Shown: in pieces, positions 60,643-64,000 of the stretch
Numbering within the stretch: position 1 is the first letter of the stretch
Layout of the letters: each line of letters begins with the position of its first letter
From: Sphingopyxis fribergensis
GTDB lineage: Bacteria > Pseudomonadota > Alphaproteobacteria > Sphingomonadales > Sphingomonadaceae
DNA: 64,000 nt
Assembly: GCF_000803645.1 (NCBI RefSeq)
Contig: NZ_CP009122.1
Span: 410,501 to 474,500 of the forward strand
Direction: 5' to 3'
Made by a program: the position numbers and the translations under genes
The notes under the pieces: generated by a model
What the model saw: only the letters and a program-made list of their open reading frames with translations
Databases searched by the model: none
Told to the model about the DNA's origin: nothing

Positions 60643-62421
60643 TCAGCCGATATGCTTGAAAATCCACCCGATGCTCGCCCCGCCCGCAGGCGTGGTGCCG
60701 GTGACGACGAGTTGTTCGGTCGGGTGCGGGCGGCCCTCGCCGTCGACCCACAGGCTCTGCTCGATGTCGAGCCCGCCCTCGGAGGTGCGGAACTGCCATA
60801 GCGGGCCGCCGCCCACGCGCAGCAGCGCGCCCAATTTGTCGGCGGTCAGGCTCGCCGAGATATGCGGGCCGAGGTGGAAACGCAGCGCAAAGCCCTTGTC
60901 GCCCTTGCGCCGCGTGCGCGGGGCGGGAAGCAACATGTCCTCGCCGCGCAGCTCGCGCCCGTTGGGTGACAGAATCAGCAGGCGGCGGTGGATCAGCCCG
61001 TGGCGCCGCGCATAGCCGTCGTGGCTCATCTCCAGCCGACTTCCCTGCGGCGTCTCGCGTCGGTCGAGCTCGACCTCGGTCACACCCTTGCCCAGCGATC
61101 CGTTCGACAGGATGGCGGTCGAATTGCTGTCGGCGAGGATCAAAGTCGAATGCGCGGCGGTGGTGCGGAGCCCGCGCGCGAGATCGGCGGGGATCGTCGC
61201 GCCGGCCAGCGCGGCGCCGCCGCAATTGACGACGATCCGCTCGGCGCCATCGCTGAGTTCGAAGGCGAGGGTCGACGCGCAGCCCGCTTCGGTCACCCGG
61301 GCGATCGGCGGCGGTGCGGCGTCGGCGAGCAGCACGACCTTGTTCGCGACGAGCCGTTGATAGCCCCAGTCGCGCGCCTGCTTGAGCGGCCGCGTGCGCA
61401 CGCCGCTGGCATCGACGATCGCCTGCACATAAGCGGCCGACGTCGCGCCGCTGCCCTGCCAGCTGCCCATGCCGCCGTCGCTGTGGATGAGGCCGAGTAG
61501 CGCCGGAACCGCGCGCGCCAGGACTTCCTGGATGAAGGGCGGCACCTCCATGCGGCGCATGTCGTATATTTTAACGAGCATCGACAGCGCCATGACGGCG
61601 TCGAGCTGTGCCTGCGGCGAGCGCGAGATATTGCCGCCGTCGGCGTAGAAGCTGGTTTCGAGGACTTTGCGGAGGCCGGCTTCGCCGAAGACCTGCCGCG
61701 GCTCGCCGCCGGGCATCAGCAGCGACGCGGCGACGATGCCGACCCATGCGACCATCTGGCCGGTGCCGGGGCGCGTCTTGTCGGCGACGCGGTCGAGGTG
61801 GCGCGCCGCGCGCGCGAGGTGGTTGAGCACCGCCGAGCGATAGACAAGGTCGCTCGACGACAGGATCAGCGGCGCGTGGCTCGCCCAGAACAGGATGCGC
61901 CACGCCGTATTGTCGGCTTTCCATGCGGGTTCGTTGACCGTCTCGCCATGCGTGCCGAGCCAGTGGCGGACGACGGCCTCGGCGATCGGGGTGCTGTCGG
62001 CGCGCGAGCCGGTCGCGGCGAGGTCGCGCAGCCAGGCAAAGCTGTGCAGATAGTCGGCAAAGGTCGGCGCGACATTGAGCGCGGCGAAGTCGAGCTCGCC
62101 GAGCGGCAGCTTTAACCCGCGGTGCAGGAAATGGCCCGCGCGGATCGCGGTGCCGGCGCGCGCGTCGCCCGGAACGGGATCGGTCGGAACACCTAGCAGC
62201 TTGAGCGGGAAGCGTCCCTTCAGCCGCAATGCGTGGAGCGGCGTGCGCCAGGTCAGCCGCGTGATCGCGTTGGCGACCCGGTCGCCGAGCGAGAGGCCCT
62301 TGTCGGCAGGGAGACGGATCAGGCGCTTGCCGGGCTCGATCGTGTCGTCGAGCGTCGCGGCATCGTCACCGGGATCGAGCGGCGGGTCGGCAGGGGCAGC
62401 GGTCAACGGTCTCCCCTTCAT
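60643..62421 (-). CDS. Heparinase-II/III-family protein
   Basis: The product is 592 residues. An (alpha/alpha) barrel region (LHRGLKLPLGELDFAALN, WRILFWASHAPLILSS, ETSFYADGGNISRSPQAQLDAV) is followed by a beta-sandwich domain (HSTLILADSNSTAIL, MSHDGYARRHGLIHRRLLIL). This matches the heparinase II/III-like family. No signal peptide is seen, so polysaccharide lyase action outside the cell is doubtful. Such genes lie beside rpe and purH in many alphaproteobacteria; the role there is uncharacterised. It starts four bases after the rpe stop. Confidence 0.85.
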   Translation of the reverse strand: MKGRPLTAAPADPPLDPGDDAATLDDTIEPGKRLIRLPADKGLSLGDRVANAITRLTWRTPLHALRLKGRFPLKLLGVPTDPVPGDARAGTAIRAGHFLHRGLKLPLGELDFAALNVAPTFADYLHSFAWLRDLAATGSRADSTPIAEAVVRHWLGTHGETVNEPAWKADNTAWRILFWASHAPLILSSSDLVYRSAVLNHLARAARHLDRVADKTRPGTGQMVAWVGIVAASLLMPGGEPRQVFGEAGLRKVLETSFYADGGNISRSPQAQLDAVMALSMLVKIYDMRRMEVPPFIQEVLARAVPALLGLIHSDGGMGSWQGSGATSAAYVQAIVDASGVRTRPLKQARDWGYQRLVANKVVLLADAAPPPIARVTEAGCASTLAFELSDGAERIVVNCGGAALAGATIPADLARGLRTTAAHSTLILADSNSTAILSNGSLGKGVTEVELDRRETPQGSRLEMSHDGYARRHGLIHRRLLILSPNGRELRGEDMLLPAPRTRRKGDKGFALRFHLGPHISASLTADKLGALLRVGGGPLWQFRTSEGGLDIEQSLWVDGEGRPHPTEQLVVTGTTPAGGASIGWIFKHIG

Positions 62422-62424
62422 CGA

Positions 62425-63096
62425 TCAGGCGCCGCGCAGCCGCCGGATATTGTCGGCGTAAGCGTCGGGTCCGCCCTTGAAGGTCGCGGTGCCCGCAACG
62501 AGCACATCGGCGCCCGCAGCGATCGCCAGCGGGGCGGTGCCCGCGTCGATGCCGCCATCGACCTCCAGCCGGATATCGCGGCCGGTCTTGTCGATCATCT
62601 TGCGGACCGCCTCGATCTTGCGCAGCTGGCTGGTGATGAAGCTCTGACCGCCGAAACCCGGATTGACGCTCATGATCAGCACCAGGTCGATGTCGTCGAT
62701 CAGATAGTCGAGCATCTTCGCCGGCGTCGCCGGGTTGAGCGACACGCCCGCCTGTTTGCCCAGCGACTTGATGTGCTGGACGGTGCGGTGGATATGCGGC
62801 CCGGCTTCGGGATGGACGGTGATGATGTCGGCGCCCGCTGCGGCAAAGGCGTCGAGGAAATGATCGACCGGCGAGATCATCAGATGCACGTCGAAGGGCA
62901 GGGTCGAGTGTGGGCGCAAGGCCTTCACCACCGCCGGGCCGATCGTCAGATTGGGGACATAATGGCCGTCCATCACGTCGATATGGACCCAGTCGGCGCC
63001 CGCAGTCTCGATCGCGCGCACTTCCTCGCCCAGCTTCGCGAAATCGGCGCTCAGGATCGAAGGGGCGATACGGACGGGAGATGGCGCGGCGGTCAT
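62425..63096 (-). CDS. rpe: Ribulose-phosphate 3-epimerase
   Basis: The product is 223 residues. [51 protein letters not shown] and LEVDGGI hold the metal-binding histidines and aspartates of the TIM barrel. It interconverts ribulose- and xylulose-5-phosphate in the pentose phosphate pathway. It is co-oriented with the heparinase-like gene, four bases apart. Confidence 0.97.
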   Translation of the reverse strand: MTAAPSPVRIAPSILSADFAKLGEEVRAIETAGADWVHIDVMDGHYVPNLTIGPAVVKALRPHSTLPFDVHLMISPVDHFLDAFAAAGADIITVHPEAGPHIHRTVQHIKSLGKQAGVSLNPATPAKMLDYLIDDIDLVLIMSVNPGFGGQSFITSQLRKIEAVRKMIDKTGRDIRLEVDGGIDAGTAPLAIAAGADVLVAGTATFKGGPDAYADNIRRLRGA

Positions 63097-63179
63097 GGAC
63101 CGGCCTTAACCATCAAGCGAGTCGGGGGCAAGCGGGGCGGAGGCGCTATTTATGCCTTCGCTGCGAATTATAAACTGCC

Positions 63180-63264
63180 GTGTCGCCGCGAAGGCGGGGA
63201 CCCATCTTCTGCCCGTGCTCAATTGCGCCTTCCGGAGATGGGCCCCCGCCTTCGCGGGGGTGCG
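63180..63264. repeat. Palindromic repeat, type C, copy 3
   Basis: The arms carry CCGCGAAGGCGGGG (63186-63199) and CCCCCGCCTTCGCGGGGG (63243-63260) about 43 bases apart, each a small hairpin with a GAAG or CTTC turn, together a larger inverted repeat. It lies between rpe and the small membrane protein gene. Confidence 0.8.
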
Positions 63265-63284
63265 CCTATGTAGGGTTGGATAAG

Positions 63285-63527
63285 CTATCGCCAGCGCCAG
63301 CCGCCCTCGGTCTTGGCGCGATAGATCGGCATCGGGGCGAGCGCCCCGAGTATAACCGCGATCGTCATCGCCACCGGCCGACCCTGAAGCGCGACGGCCA
63401 GCCCGGCGATCATCGCGATGTGCAGCGCCAGGAAAAACCAGCCTTCCCAGACGAACGGCAGGCCGGTCCCATAACCGCGGCGCTTGGCGCGAAACCAGGA
63501 ACTCTTTCGCATGAACAGGTGCAGCAT
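63285..63527 (-). CDS. Small membrane protein, function unknown
   Basis: The product is 80 residues. A basic N-terminus (RKSSWFRAKRRGYG) precedes two hydrophobic helices (WFFLALHIAMIAGLAVAL and AMTIAVILGALAPMPIY). GAGGAAGG lies before the ATG. It starts one base after the stop of the ribbon-helix-helix gene and is probably co-transcribed with it and the SPFH gene. I do not recognise a named family. Confidence 0.72.
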   Translation of the reverse strand: MLHLFMRKSSWFRAKRRGYGTGLPFVWEGWFFLALHIAMIAGLAVALQGRPVAMTIAVILGALAPMPIYRAKTEGGWRWR

Positions 63528-63528
63528 A

Positions 63529-63732
63529 TCAGCCTTCCTCTTTCGGTGGCCGACCGCGCTTCGCGGGAACCGGTGTTTTGACGCTTACGCCGCGCCGCCC
63601 CAGCGCCTCGCGCAACAACATCTCGATCTCGGCATTGGCGCTGCGCAGTTCCGCGGCCGCCATCCGCTCGATCGCCGCATAGAGCGCGGGATCGAGACGG
63701 AGGGCAAAGGCTTTTTTCGACGATGCAGCCAC
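63529..63732 (-). CDS. Ribbon-helix-helix (Arc-type) DNA-binding protein with AT-hook-like tail
   Basis: The product is 67 residues from a GTG start. FALRLDPALYAAIERMAAAELRSANAEIEMLLREAL is the beta-strand plus two helices of Arc-like repressors. The tail KRGRPPK resembles an AT-hook, which would contact the minor groove. It lies between an SPFH gene and a small membrane protein, so it may regulate them; it is not paired with an evident toxin. Confidence 0.82.
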   Translation of the reverse strand: MAASSKKAFALRLDPALYAAIERMAAAELRSANAEIEMLLREALGRRGVSVKTPVPAKRGRPPKEEG

Positions 63733-63741
63733 CGGGCGAAC

Positions 63742-64000
63742 TCAGTAAAGCGACCCGGCGTTCACCACCGGCTGCGTGTCGCGCTCGCCGCACAGCACGA
63801 CCATCAGGTTCGACACCATCGCCGCCTTGCGCTCGTCGTCGAGCTCGACGACGCCCTTTTCGGACAGCAGGTTCAGTGCCATCTCGACCATCGTCACCGC
63901 GCCCTCGACCAGCTTCTTGCGCGCCGAAATCACCGCCTCGGCCTGCTGGCGGCGGAGCATCGCACCGGCGATTTCCTGCGCATAGGCAAGGTGCGTCAGC
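63742..64000 (-). CDS. SPFH/band-7 protein, C-terminal part (cut by window edge)
   Basis: The frame is open to the right edge, so only the last 85 residues are seen; ATG 63960 is internal. [38 protein letters not shown] and [20 protein letters not shown] match the C-terminal coiled region and ending of SPFH/prohibitin-like proteins. These form membrane-associated oligomers linked to membrane quality control. The N-terminal anchor lies outside. Confidence 0.8.
   Translation of the reverse strand, partial: LTHLAYAQEIAGAMLRRQQAEAVISARKKLVEGAVTMVEMALNLLSEKGVVELDDERKAAMVSNLMVVLCGERDTQPVVNAGSLY

Noticed and set aside
60643..62421. Heparinase-II/III-like protein as a lyase for the sulfated glycan
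   Set aside because: It is 22 kb away, lacks a signal peptide and sits beside rpe and purH as in many alphaproteobacteria.
1..64000. CRISPR arrays, tRNA or rRNA genes, transposases or phage genes
   Set aside because: No regularly spaced repeats, cloverleaf-type sequences, ribosomal RNA blocks or recognisable mobile-element proteins were found.

Overview
The window looks like chromosome from a high-GC alphaproteobacterium, most likely a sphingomonad (Sphingopyxis/Sphingomonas-like). The signs are TonB-dependent receptors without an STN domain, a UrcA-family protein, the rpe / heparinase-II/III-like / purH neighbourhood, and small palindromic intergenic elements built on a GCGAAGGC core. No tRNA, rRNA, CRISPR array, insertion sequence or prophage gene was recognised.

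About 1-38.7 kb is one large carbohydrate-utilisation locus that runs off the left edge. It has seven formylglycine-type (S1) sulfatases, one of them cut by the window edge, and a dedicated formylglycine-generating enzyme. It also has two paralogous clan GH-A-like TIM-barrel proteins of a family I cannot name, a GH5-like enzyme, a GH2 beta-galactosidase-type enzyme, three GH43-like proteins (one a double propeller), an SGNH carbohydrate esterase, two TonB-dependent receptors, a vSGLT-like Na+/galactose symporter, an ACS-type MFS permease and two FadR-type GntR regulators. It contains an entire oxidative De Ley-Doudoroff route for D-galactose: secreted mutarotase, galactose dehydrogenase, lactonase, IlvD/Edd sugar-acid dehydratase, 2-keto-3-deoxygalactonate kinase and KDPGal aldolase. 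The simplest reading is uptake and stepwise desulfation of a sulfated galactan, or a sulfated arabinogalactan. The galactose released is burned to pyruvate and glyceraldehyde-3-phosphate. Nothing recognised here handles 3,6-anhydrogalactose, which argues against a carrageenan or agar rich in anhydro sugar.

The transcription units of this locus share an AT-rich motif (roughly TWTATCnTATWA) in almost every promoter region, often between divergent genes. I did not see it in the rest of the window. It is the best candidate operator for the two FadR paralogues.

About 38.9-64 kb is ordinary chromosome. It holds an Hsp70-like protein; a TetR-controlled tripartite EmrAB/NodT-type efflux operon with two near-identical operator copies; an ABC-F ATPase; 4-hydroxyphenylpyruvate dioxygenase behind an 18-bp perfect palindrome; VOC proteins; a YqaA-type membrane protein; a UrcA protein divergent from a membrane-anchored SARP/TPR regulator; and purH. 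After these come a TonB receptor / metallophosphatase / phytase operon for organic phosphate, a heparinase-II/III-like protein, rpe, a small membrane protein, a ribbon-helix-helix protein with an AT-hook-like tail, and the C-terminus of an SPFH/band-7 protein. Five palindromic intergenic repeats of three types lie in this half.
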